A stretch of 64,000 nt of DNA from UBA8337 sp963932545 (GTDB lineage: Bacteria; Pseudomonadota; Alphaproteobacteria; RS24). The translations under genes were made by a program, and so were the position numbers. The notes below the pieces were generated by a model. It was not told the origin of the DNA. It ran no database searches and saw only the letters and a program-made list of their open reading frames with translations. Positions 37,056-44,354 of the stretch are shown here, piece by piece; positions within the stretch are counted from its first letter, which is position 1; the number at the start of each line of letters is the position of its first letter. The stretch spans positions 1 to 64,000 of the forward strand of contig CAWVRH010000009.1 of NCBI GenBank assembly GCA_963932545.1, in the 5' to 3' direction.

Positions 37056-37751
37056 CTACTCGCTGACCACACCAGATATGTCCAGCTTAACGCCCGGCCC
37101 CATGGTGGAGCTGATCGCCAAACGTTTCATATACGCGCCTTTGGCACCAGACGGGCGGGCTTTTTGCACCGCGCCAACTAGCGCCTTAATGTTGCCGACC
37201 AACTGCTCTTCCGAGAAGCTCGCCTTGCCAACACCGGCTTGAATAATGCCTTCTTTTTCCACGCGGAACTCGACCGAGCCGCCTTTGGCAGCGCGAACCG
37301 CCTCAGCAACATCCATCGTTACCGTGCCAACTTTTGGGTTTGGCATCATATTACGAGGGCCAAGCACTTTACCCAGACGACCTACGAGAGGCATCATGTC
37401 TGGTGTGGCAATGCAGCGATCAAAATCAATGGTTCCGCCTTGAATGCTTTCCATCAAGTCTTCCGCACCCACAATCTCAGCACCCGCCGCTTTAGCTTCA
37501 TCGGCTTTGGCATCGCGCGCAAAAACGGCGACGCGCTGATTGCGGCCTGTGCCACTTGGCAATTCGATAACACCACGAACCATTTGGTCGGCGTGACGAG
37601 GATCGACACCCAGATTAATGGCCACTTCAATGGTTTCATCAAATTTCGCCGTAGCGTTAGATTTCACAATCTTTACCGCTTCATCGAGCGTATAAAGTTT
37701 GTTTTTATCGACTGTTTCATTAGCAGTCGTCATACGTTTTCCGATAGCCAT
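37056..37751 (-). CDS. rplA: 50S ribosomal protein L1
   Basis: 231 residues with FDETIEVAINLGVDPRHADQ, the L1 core LGPRNMMPNPKVGTV and SSTMGPGVKLD near the end. L1 forms the stalk that moves E-site tRNA and can repress its own operon. It shares one base with the end of rplK. Confidence 0.97.
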   Translation of the reverse strand: MAIGKRMTTANETVDKNKLYTLDEAVKIVKSNATAKFDETIEVAINLGVDPRHADQMVRGVIELPSGTGRNQRVAVFARDAKADEAKAAGAEIVGAEDLMESIQGGTIDFDRCIATPDMMPLVGRLGKVLGPRNMMPNPKVGTVTMDVAEAVRAAKGGSVEFRVEKEGIIQAGVGKASFSEEQLVGNIKALVGAVQKARPSGAKGAYMKRLAISSTMGPGVKLDISGVVSE

Positions 37752-38179
37752 TAGTCACGCACCTCGAAGCCCATCGAGCGAGCTGAACCGGCAATCATCT
37801 TTTGCGCTTCGTCCAAATCGGTCGTGTTTAAATCCTTGATTTTTTGTTCGGCGATATCACGGCATTGAGCCATGGTCACGGAACCTGCAACTTCACGACC
37901 TGGCTCAGCGCCACCTTTGTCGAGTTTCGCAGCCTTTTTGAGGAAGTAAGAAGCCGGAGGCGTCTTCGTCACAAAGGTGAAGGACTTATCTTCGAAAATG
38001 GTGATAATGGTCGGAATCGGCATGTTAGCTTCCATTTCCTGCGTCTTCGCATTGAAAGCTTTACAAAATTCCATAATATTAAGTCCACGTTGACCCAAAG
38101 CTGGGCCAATAGGTGGAGACGGGCTTGCCGCCCCGGCAGGTACCTGCATCTTCAGGTAACTAGCAATCTTTTTTGCCAT
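37751..38179 (-). CDS. rplK: 50S ribosomal protein L11
   Basis: 142 residues: YLKMQVPAGAASPSPPIGPA at the N terminus and AGSARSMGFEVRD at the end. It binds the GTPase-associated rRNA with L10 and is needed for RelA sensing. The proline positions linked to thiostrepton binding look wild type. Confidence 0.97.
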   Translation of the reverse strand: MAKKIASYLKMQVPAGAASPSPPIGPALGQRGLNIMEFCKAFNAKTQEMEANMPIPTIITIFEDKSFTFVTKTPPASYFLKKAAKLDKGGAEPGREVAGSVTMAQCRDIAEQKIKDLNTTDLDEAQKMIAGSARSMGFEVRD

Positions 38180-38252
38180 CTCTCGTTCCTTTACGATAAT
38201 GGGGCGTGGGACGGCAGTTTGTTCTGCCTACCACACCTGACCTCAATTTAGG

Positions 38253-38783
38253 CTAGCTTTTCTCGACTTGCCCATACTCTAGTTCGACCGGGGTTGCCCG
38301 ACCGAAAATAGACACAGCCACTTTGAGGCGTGCCTTTTCTTCATCGACTTCTTCTACAAAGCCGCTGAACGAAGCAAATGGGCCGTCGCTGACGCGAACC
38401 TGCTCACCCACTTCAAATACGATAGATGGTTTCGGCCGTTCGGCCCCATCTTGCACCTGATTTACAATCCGATCGACTTCGGCCTGTGTAATCGGCGCTG
38501 GTTTGTTTTGCATCCCAAGGAAACCCGTCACCTTTGGTGTGTTTTTCACCAAGTGATAAGCGTCATCGGTCAATTCCATTTTTACCAGCAAATAGCCCGG
38601 GAAAAACTTGCGTTCGCTGTTTACACGGCGACCACGGCGCATTTCGACCACTTCTTCGGTCGGCACCAGAATTTCTTCAAAACAATCCTCTAATCCAGCT
38701 TGCGCAGCTTGCTCACGGAGACTATCCGCAACCTTGTGCTCAAAATTAGAGTAAGCATTAACAATGTACCAACGTGCTGCCAT
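38253..38783 (-). CDS. nusG: transcription termination/antitermination protein NusG
   Basis: 176 residues. NGN domain with WYIVNAYSNFEHKVADSL and FFPGYLLVKMEL, then a KOW domain with VGEQVRVSDGPFASFSGFVE. It links RNA polymerase to Rho or the ribosome. It follows secE by one base and precedes rplK by 73 bases. Confidence 0.97.
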   Translation of the reverse strand: MAARWYIVNAYSNFEHKVADSLREQAAQAGLEDCFEEILVPTEEVVEMRRGRRVNSERKFFPGYLLVKMELTDDAYHLVKNTPKVTGFLGMQNKPAPITQAEVDRIVNQVQDGAERPKPSIVFEVGEQVRVSDGPFASFSGFVEEVDEEKARLKVAVSIFGRATPVELEYGQVEKS

Positions 38784-38784
38784 T

Positions 38785-38976
38785 TTAATTAGCCAATCCT
38801 AAAAGCAGAGCGACAAACCAGCTAAGAACCTGGTCAGCGAGAAAGAAAAACAGCGACGCAAAGAATACTAAAATAAACACCATCACCGTGGTAACTGCGA
38901 CCTCATTACGGGTCGGCCAAGTTACCTTCGATGTTTCGGCGCGCACTTCTTGCACAAACTTTAGCGGGTTAGCCAT
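38785..38976 (-). CDS. secE: preprotein translocase subunit SecE
   Basis: 63 residues with the conserved amphipathic helix FVQEVRAETSKVTWPTRNEV and one transmembrane segment. The single-span short form is normal in alphaproteobacteria; the E. coli protein has three spans. It clamps SecY. Directly upstream of nusG. Confidence 0.95.
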   Translation of the reverse strand: MANPLKFVQEVRAETSKVTWPTRNEVAVTTVMVFILVFFASLFFFLADQVLSWFVALLLGLAN

Positions 38977-39082
38977 GGGCCGCTTCTTTCCTTTAATAAA
39001 CGCTTGGGCGCAAAAGGCGCTCTAGCGGGGCCCCTAAATCGGGACCCATTTTTTCTTTCGAACCTCCGCCACTTGTAAGAAG

Positions 39083-39158
39083 TGGCAGGAGTGGAGGGGA
39101 TCGAACCCCCAACCCCCGGTTTTGGAGACCGGTGCTCTACCAGTTGAGCTACACTCCT
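39083..39158 (-). tRNA. tRNA-Trp (anticodon CCA)
   Basis: A 76-base gene with encoded CCA; the acceptor 7-bp stem pairs 39152-39158 with 39087-39093. The anticodon loop reads CTCCAAA. It lies between tuf copy 2, whose stop is 9 bases upstream, and secE, so it is probably cut out of the tuf mRNA. Confidence 0.95.
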
Positions 39159-39167
39159 CTGGTTCGT

Positions 39168-40358
39168 CTACTCAATAATTGCTGACACGACGCCGGCACC
39201 TACTGTGCGGCCACCTTCACGGATAGCGAAGCGAAGCTTCTCTTCCATGGCGACCGGAGCAATAAGTTCCACTTCCATCTCAACATTATCACCAGGCATA
39301 ACCATTTCCGTACCCGATGGCAGGCTGCAAACGCCCGTCACATCTGTCGTGCGGAAGTAAAACTGTGGACGATAGTTGGTAAAGAAGGGTGTGTGACGAC
39401 CACCCTCTTCCTTCGTCAGAATGTAAGCTTCTGCCTTAAATTTCGTGTGCGGGGTAATCGAACCTGGCTTGCAAAGAACCTGACCACGTTCCACTTCTTC
39501 GCGCTTCGTACCACGAAGAAGAACACCCACATTGTCTCCAGCTTCACCGCTATCCAGCAGCTTGCGGAACATTTCAACGCCTGTGCAAGTCGTCAAAGCT
39601 GTATCTTTAATACCAACGATTTCAATCTCGTCACCAACATTAACAACACCGCGCTCAATACGACCCGTAACAACTGTACCGCGACCCGAAATCGAGAACA
39701 CATCCTCGATAGGCAGCAAGAAAGCTTGGTCTTTTGGACGATCCGGTTGTGGGATGTAAGCATCCACTTCACCCATCAAAGCCATAATCGCTTCTTTACC
39801 AATCGTGTCATCACGACCTTCAAGAGCGGCCAAAGCCGAACCTTTAACGATTGGAATATCGTCGCCTGGGTACTCATAAGAGGTCAGCAGTTCACGAACT
39901 TCCATCTCAACAAGCTCAAGCAGCTCGTCATCATCGACTTGGTCAACTTTGTTCAAGAAAACAACCAGAGCCGGCACACCAACTTGGCGAGCCAACAAAA
40001 TGTGCTCGCGGGTTTGTGGCATAGGTCCGTCGGCTGCGTTAACAACCAAAATCGCGCCATCCATTTGCGCCGCACCCGTGATCATGTTCTTCACATAATC
40101 AGCATGGCCCGGGCAATCCACGTGCGCGTAGTGACGCGCTTCCGTCTCATACTCAACGTGAGCTGTCGAAATTGTAATACCGCGGGCCTTCTCTTCCGGC
40201 GCTTTATCAATGTCAGCGTAATCAGAAAACTCAGCTCCACCAACCTCAGCCAATACTTTCGTAATCGCCGCTGTAAGTGTCGTCTTGCCGTGGTCAACGT
40301 GACCAATCGTGCCAATGTTACAATGCGGTTTTGTCCGCTCAAACTTTTCCTTCGACAT
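39168..40358 (-). CDS. tuf: elongation factor Tu, copy 2
   Basis: Identical in all 396 residues to the copy at 22760-23950, and the opposite-strand reading is the same too, so synonymous sites also match. The repeat covers about 1.19 kb; the sequence differs right after the ATG (upstream) and two bases beyond the stop. It sits among tRNA-Tyr, tRNA-Gly and tRNA-Trp ahead of secE-nusG, like the tufB position in E. coli. Confidence 0.98.
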   Translation of the reverse strand: MSKEKFERTKPHCNIGTIGHVDHGKTTLTAAITKVLAEVGGAEFSDYADIDKAPEEKARGITISTAHVEYETEARHYAHVDCPGHADYVKNMITGAAQMDGAILVVNAADGPMPQTREHILLARQVGVPALVVFLNKVDQVDDDELLELVEMEVRELLTSYEYPGDDIPIVKGSALAALEGRDDTIGKEAIMALMGEVDAYIPQPDRPKDQAFLLPIEDVFSISGRGTVVTGRIERGVVNVGDEIEIVGIKDTALTTCTGVEMFRKLLDSGEAGDNVGVLLRGTKREEVERGQVLCKPGSITPHTKFKAEAYILTKEEGGRHTPFFTNYRPQFYFRTTDVTGVCSLPSGTEMVMPGDNVEMEVELIAPVAMEEKLRFAIREGGRTVGAGVVSAIIE

Positions 40359-40425
40359 GTCGTTCCTCGTTCCGTTAGGGGCTTGGCCCCGTTTTAAATT
40401 TCGTTTCGCCCAACCTTCGTCAGAC

Positions 40426-40499
40426 TGGAGCGGGTGAAGGGAATCGAACCCTCATCTTCAGCTTGGAAGGCTGTTGCTCGACCATTGAGCTACACCCGC
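40426..40499 (-). tRNA. tRNA-Gly (anticodon TCC)
   Basis: A 74-base gene with encoded CCA. Acceptor arms 40493-40499 and 40430-40436 pair fully. The anticodon loop is CTTCCAA. It lies 67 bases upstream of tuf copy 2 and downstream of tRNA-Tyr. Confidence 0.95.
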
Positions 40500-40585
40500 C
40501 TCTTAATCTTTAAGCCCACGCAAAACCCCGCGAAGGCTAATTTGGACCCATCTGCCACCATGACCCGATGGCCATTGGGGCAAAA

Positions 40586-40670
40586 TGGTGGGGGGAGTTG
40601 GATTCGAACCAACGTAGGCATAGCCAACGGGTTTACAGCCCGTCCCCTTTAGCCACTCGGGCATCCCCCC
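40586..40670 (-). tRNA. tRNA-Tyr (anticodon GTA)
   Basis: An 85-base class II gene with encoded CCA, acceptor GGGGGGA paired with TCCCCCC, loop CTGTAAA and a long variable arm. It is the first of the tRNA-Tyr, tRNA-Gly, tuf, tRNA-Trp series on the minus strand. Confidence 0.95.
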
Positions 40671-40829
40671 CGCCCAAAGGTAAAATCTCGCACTAGCTTT
40701 CAAGCAAACACTTGATTTTAATACGAAATTAATGCACAAAACCTTGTCCGCTAGTCTCAATTTCAACCGAAAAAGGGCCCAGCGACGCAATATTTGCACA
40801 TCAATGTCATCAGCTTTATAAGGAATTGT

Positions 40830-41600
40830 ATGTCCAAGCGCAAGCCCAACCACTTAAGAAATAAAAGAAAAAACACCGCCGAGAGTGTGGTGACTTTGCT
40901 GTATGGCACCCATGCGGTTCGTGCGGCTTTGGAAAATCCGAAACGGCGGGTGAACAAGCTATTCGCCACCCAAAATGCGGCCAATGAGCTGGAAGCCATT
41001 TGCGCCAAACGAAACATCTCGGTGGAGCTGCAAACCGGCGGCGAATTGGCCTCGCGTTTGCCTGCCGATGCGGTGCATCAGGGCATGGTATTAGACGCCA
41101 ATCCCCTACCCCCCGTCTCGATTGAGGATGCGGCGGCCACGGGCAAATTATTGATTATTCTCGACCAAGTATCGGACCCGCGCAATGTCGGGGCAATTTT
41201 GCGCGCCGCCGCTGTGTTTGGCGCGGGCGGCGTGATTGTGACCAAAAGAAACAGCCCCCCACCGGCTGGCACTTTGGCCAAAACGGCGGTGGGCGCTTTG
41301 GAAGTGATGCCGTTGATTGAAGTGACCAATTTGTCGCGCGCGCTGGAGATGCTGCACAAGGCTGGGTATATGAGCGTCGGCCTAGACGAACACGGCGAAG
41401 CGCTGATTGATGAAGTATCCAAAGACCGCCCGATTGCGGTGGTAATGGGCGCAGAAGGCCCTGGCCTTCGTCGGTTAACCCGCGAAACTTGCGATATGCT
41501 GGCCCGCCTACCGGTGGCCGAAAGCGCCAGCGGCGAGGCCTTTGCCACGCTCAATGTTGCCACGGCAACGGCGGTTACGCTCTACGCGTTGACGCGCTAG
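40830..41600 (+). CDS. rlmB: TrmH/SpoU-family 23S rRNA ribose methyltransferase (RlmB-like)
   Basis: 256 residues. An N-terminal substrate domain with YGTHAVRAALENPKRRVNKL precedes the SPOUT domain with ILDQVSDPRNVGAILRAAA, VMGAEGPGLRRL and the knot motif LPVAESASGEAFATLNVATA. RlmB makes Gm2251 in 23S rRNA. The ATG at 40830 has AAGGA six bases upstream. The central residue pattern in the motif 3 differs slightly from NVSVA-type enzymes (LNVATA), which is normal variation. It is divergent from tRNA-Tyr. Confidence 0.88.
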   Translation: MSKRKPNHLRNKRKNTAESVVTLLYGTHAVRAALENPKRRVNKLFATQNAANELEAICAKRNISVELQTGGELASRLPADAVHQGMVLDANPLPPVSIEDAAATGKLLIILDQVSDPRNVGAILRAAAVFGAGGVIVTKRNSPPPAGTLAKTAVGALEVMPLIEVTNLSRALEMLHKAGYMSVGLDEHGEALIDEVSKDRPIAVVMGAEGPGLRRLTRETCDMLARLPVAESASGEAFATLNVATATAVTLYALTR

Positions 41601-41606
41601 GGCTAG

Positions 41607-41846
41607 TTAAAGTTTATTGTGGGCGCCATCGCATAGCACGCCTTTGGCGGAGGCTTTGCAGCCGCAGAAGAAAACTTGGCCATCTTTTTCAGCTGTATAG
41701 GCGACGGGTTCGAAATCGCTGCCATTGTGTTTGCCATCACAAAACGGCTGTCGCGTGGACTTGCCGCAAGAACACCAAAAATAGGTTTTTCCCGCTTTGA
41801 CTTCGGTTTTATAAGGCGCTTTTTGTGGACATTCCGCTTGGCTCAT
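41607..41846 (-). CDS. CDGSH-type iron-sulfur protein
   Basis: 79 residues with two CDGSH-like motifs: CSCGKSTRQPFCDGKH and CGCKASAKGVLCDGAH. Each has the three cysteines and one histidine that bind a [2Fe-2S] cluster in mitoNEET-like proteins, so it probably holds two clusters. There is no signal peptide or membrane segment, so it is cytoplasmic. The role is unknown; electron transfer or cluster transfer is plausible. It converges on rlmB with a 6-base gap. Confidence 0.88.
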   Translation of the reverse strand: MSQAECPQKAPYKTEVKAGKTYFWCSCGKSTRQPFCDGKHNGSDFEPVAYTAEKDGQVFFCGCKASAKGVLCDGAHNKL

Positions 41847-41916
41847 GTGGGGCTCCCGTGACTACTTTGTTTACACTGCTCCGATGACTATAGGGGGCAG
41901 AGCATTTCGGGCGCAA

Positions 41917-41949
41917 TAAAAAAGCCCCGCCATTTCTGGCGAGGCTTTC
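41917..41949 (-). terminator. intrinsic terminator after the thiolase gene
   Basis: On the minus strand AAGCC-T-CGCC pairs with GGCG-G-GGCTT across a short loop and is followed by six T. It lies 25 bases after the thiolase stop. Confidence 0.85.
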
Positions 41950-41973
41950 TCAATTCAATTCAATTTGGTGAGA

Positions 41974-43149
41974 CTACTGAAGGTTCTCAATAATCGTCAC
42001 ATTGGCCATGCCACCGCCTTCGCACATGGTTTGCAGGCCGTATTTGCCGCCTTTGCGTTGTAAAGCGTTGACCAGCGTAGCCATCAGTTTTGTGCCCGAG
42101 CCGCCCAATGGGTGACCCAACGCAATCGCGCCGCCGTGCACATTGAGTTTTTCCTCGTCGACGCCCAATTCTTTGGCGAAAGCTACCGGAATAGAGCCGA
42201 AAGCTTCATTGACTTCGAACACATCGATGTCGTCTATCGACAGACCGGCTTTTTCAAGCGCGCGTTTGGTGGCTGGAATTGGCGCTTCCAACATAATGAC
42301 TGGGTCGTGACCCATAACCGACAGGTGGATGATTTTTGCCAATGGTTTCACGCCTAGTTTTTTCAGGCCTTCTTCATTCACAATCATCACGCCCGAGGCG
42401 CCATCGCAAATTTGGCTGGCCGAGGCTGCCGTGATGACACCATCTTCGGACAGAAGCTTCACGCCTGAGATGCTTTCGATGCTGGCGTCAAAGCGGATGC
42501 CTTCATCGGTTTTGTGCATTTCTTTGTCGCCATCTTCATTGGTTACTTCAACCGGAACAATTTCCGTATCAAAGGCACCTGCTTGGGTGGCGGCAATCGC
42601 GCGCTCGTGGCTACGATACGCATAGGCATCGACATCTTCTTTGCTCAGGCCGTATTTCTTGGCAACCATTTCGGCACCCACAAATTGGCTAAACTGAACA
42701 TTTGGGTAGCGCTCTTGCATGTTCGGGCTGACGTAAAAGCCATGCCCTTCTTTAAACGGCAAGGAGATTGGCAGACCCATAGGCACGCGGCTCATGCTTT
42801 CGACACCAGCCGCGATAACGCAATCCATGGTGCCAGACATTACCGCTTGTGCTGCAAAGTGAATGGACTGTTGCGACGAACCGCACTGGCGGTCGATCGA
42901 GGTGGCGGGCACGCTCTCTGGCAATTTAGAGGCCAGAACCGCGTTGCGGCCAATGTTGCCAGCTTGCTCGCCAGCTTGGCCCACGCAACCCATAATCACA
43001 TCTTCGACAGATGCCGGATCGGCGCCTGTGCGGTCGATGAGGTTGTTGATAACTTCGGCAGCCAAATCAGCTGGATGCCAGTCTTTAAGTCTCCCGCCGC
43101 GGCGACCCCCTGCGGTGCGCGCTGCGGCTACGATATATGCTTCTGCCAT
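41974..43149 (-). CDS. acetyl-CoA C-acyltransferase (thiolase)
   Basis: 391 residues. The acylated cysteine is C89 in SIDRQCGSSQQ, the histidine is in NVHGGAIALGHPLGGSG and the second cysteine is in MCEGGGMAN. All catalytic residues are present. The protein cleaves 3-ketoacyl-CoA or condenses two acetyl-CoA. The sequence resembles degradative thiolases of type FadA/FadI-like more than biosynthetic PhaA, but I cannot decide. It is divergent from the nitronate monooxygenase gene with a shared regulatory gap. Confidence 0.9.
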   Translation of the reverse strand: MAEAYIVAAARTAGGRRGGRLKDWHPADLAAEVINNLIDRTGADPASVEDVIMGCVGQAGEQAGNIGRNAVLASKLPESVPATSIDRQCGSSQQSIHFAAQAVMSGTMDCVIAAGVESMSRVPMGLPISLPFKEGHGFYVSPNMQERYPNVQFSQFVGAEMVAKKYGLSKEDVDAYAYRSHERAIAATQAGAFDTEIVPVEVTNEDGDKEMHKTDEGIRFDASIESISGVKLLSEDGVITAASASQICDGASGVMIVNEEGLKKLGVKPLAKIIHLSVMGHDPVIMLEAPIPATKRALEKAGLSIDDIDVFEVNEAFGSIPVAFAKELGVDEEKLNVHGGAIALGHPLGGSGTKLMATLVNALQRKGGKYGLQTMCEGGGMANVTIIENLQ

Positions 43150-43178
43150 GTGGCTCTCCTATTGTTGTAAAATATTTG

Positions 43179-43233
43179 AAATTCACTTGGCGTCAATCAT
43201 ACCAAATGCGGGAGCGCCCCGACAAGTGAATTT
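43179..43233. promoter_or_regulatory. 11-bp inverted repeat around the thiolase promoter (candidate operator)
   Basis: AAATTCACTTG at 43179-43189 and its exact reverse complement CAAGTGAATTT at 43223-43233 are 33 bases apart and enclose the -10 and most of the -35 of the thiolase promoter. An imperfect extension on both sides makes the similar part about 17 bases. A repressor bound to both arms could control the divergent pair; no matching regulator gene is in the window. Confidence 0.5.
43196..43225 (-). promoter_or_regulatory. promoter of the thiolase gene
   Basis: TTGTCG (43220-43225) and TATGAT (43196-43201) are 18 bases apart on the minus strand. The ATG at 43149 is about 40 bases beyond the expected start. 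Confidence 0.55.
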
Positions 43234-43292
43234 TCATTTGCACATTTATCGCCACGCCTTAACATGTGGCAAATCTTTATAGGGAGACAAAA

Positions 43293-44267
43293 ATGAAAAC
43301 GCGTATTACAGAATTATTCGGCATCGAGCATCCAATCATTCAAGGCGGCATGCACCATGTGGGCTTCGCCGAAATGGCGGCGGGCGTATCTAACGCTGGC
43401 GGACTAGGCATTATTACCGGCCTGACCCAACGCACACCAAAAGATCTCGCGAATGAAATCGCGCGTTGCAAAGACATGACAGACAAGCCTATCGGCGTGA
43501 ACCTGACGTTTTTGCCCGGCTTTGCAGACCCTGATTATCCGGGCTACATCGAAGCGATTATTGCCCATGACGTAAAAGTCGTGGAAACCGCCGGTCGCAG
43601 CCCCGAGCAATATATGCCGATGCTGAAAGACGCGGGCATTAAAGTCATTCACAAATGCACCAGCGTTCGCCACTCTTTGAAAGCCGAAAGAATTGGCTGT
43701 GATGCCGTAAGCGTAGATGGTTTCGAATGTGGTGGTCACCCCGGTGAAGACGATATTCCAAACATGATTTTGCTGCCACGCGCGGCCGAAGAGCTGACCA
43801 TTCCTTTTGTTGCCTCGGGCGGCATTGGCAACGCCAAGCAACTGGTTGCCGCTTTGGCGCTGGGCGCTGAGGGCGTAAACATGGGCACGCGTTTCATCGC
43901 CACCAAAGAAGCGCCAGTTCACCAAAACGTAAAAGACGCGCTTGTCGGTGCCAGCGAGCTGGACACGACTTTGATTATGCGTCCGCTACGCAATACCGAG
44001 CGGGTTTTGAAAAATGATGCGGTGAACCGTATTCTCGAAAAAGAGAAAGAACTGGGCGCCGACATTAAAATCAATGACATTATGGATGAAGTGGCTGGCG
44101 TTTACCCGAAAATCATGTCCGATGGCGACATGGACTCGGGGGCTTGGAGCTGTGGCATGGTCGCGGGTCTTATCCACGACATCCCAAGTTGCCACGACCT
44201 TATCAGCGGCATGATGAAAGAAGCAGACGAGATTATTACGAAACGTCTGAAAGCTTTCGCCGCTTAA
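43293..44267 (+). CDS. nitronate monooxygenase (2-nitropropane dioxygenase family)
   Basis: 324 residues with the FMN barrel start HPIIQGGMHHVG, the catalytic histidine H149 in FECGGHPGED and phosphate-binding FVASGGIGNAKQ. Family members oxidise toxic nitronates such as propionate 3-nitronate. The ATG has GGGAG seven bases upstream; an in-frame start at 43266 lacks a ribosome site. Some relatives are acyl-CoA-linked enoyl reductases, so the substrate is open. Confidence 0.85.
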   Translation: MKTRITELFGIEHPIIQGGMHHVGFAEMAAGVSNAGGLGIITGLTQRTPKDLANEIARCKDMTDKPIGVNLTFLPGFADPDYPGYIEAIIAHDVKVVETAGRSPEQYMPMLKDAGIKVIHKCTSVRHSLKAERIGCDAVSVDGFECGGHPGEDDIPNMILLPRAAEELTIPFVASGGIGNAKQLVAALALGAEGVNMGTRFIATKEAPVHQNVKDALVGASELDTTLIMRPLRNTERVLKNDAVNRILEKEKELGADIKINDIMDEVAGVYPKIMSDGDMDSGAWSCGMVAGLIHDIPSCHDLISGMMKEADEIITKRLKAFAA

Positions 44268-44287
44268 GCACCCAGCATGAGAATAAG

Positions 44288-44323
44288 AAAAGCCCCGCCC
44301 TCTTTTGAGAGCAGGGCTTTTTT
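44288..44323. terminator. bidirectional terminator between convergent genes
   Basis: AAAAGCCC pairs with GGGCTTTT with an inner CTC-TTTT-GAG, with A run on the left and a T run on the right. It lies 20 bases after the nitronate monooxygenase stop and 32 bases before the alkyl sulfatase stop on the other strand, so it can serve both. Confidence 0.85.
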
Positions 44324-44354
44324 GTGCCCGAACCAGAGGCTCGCTTCCAGAGGC

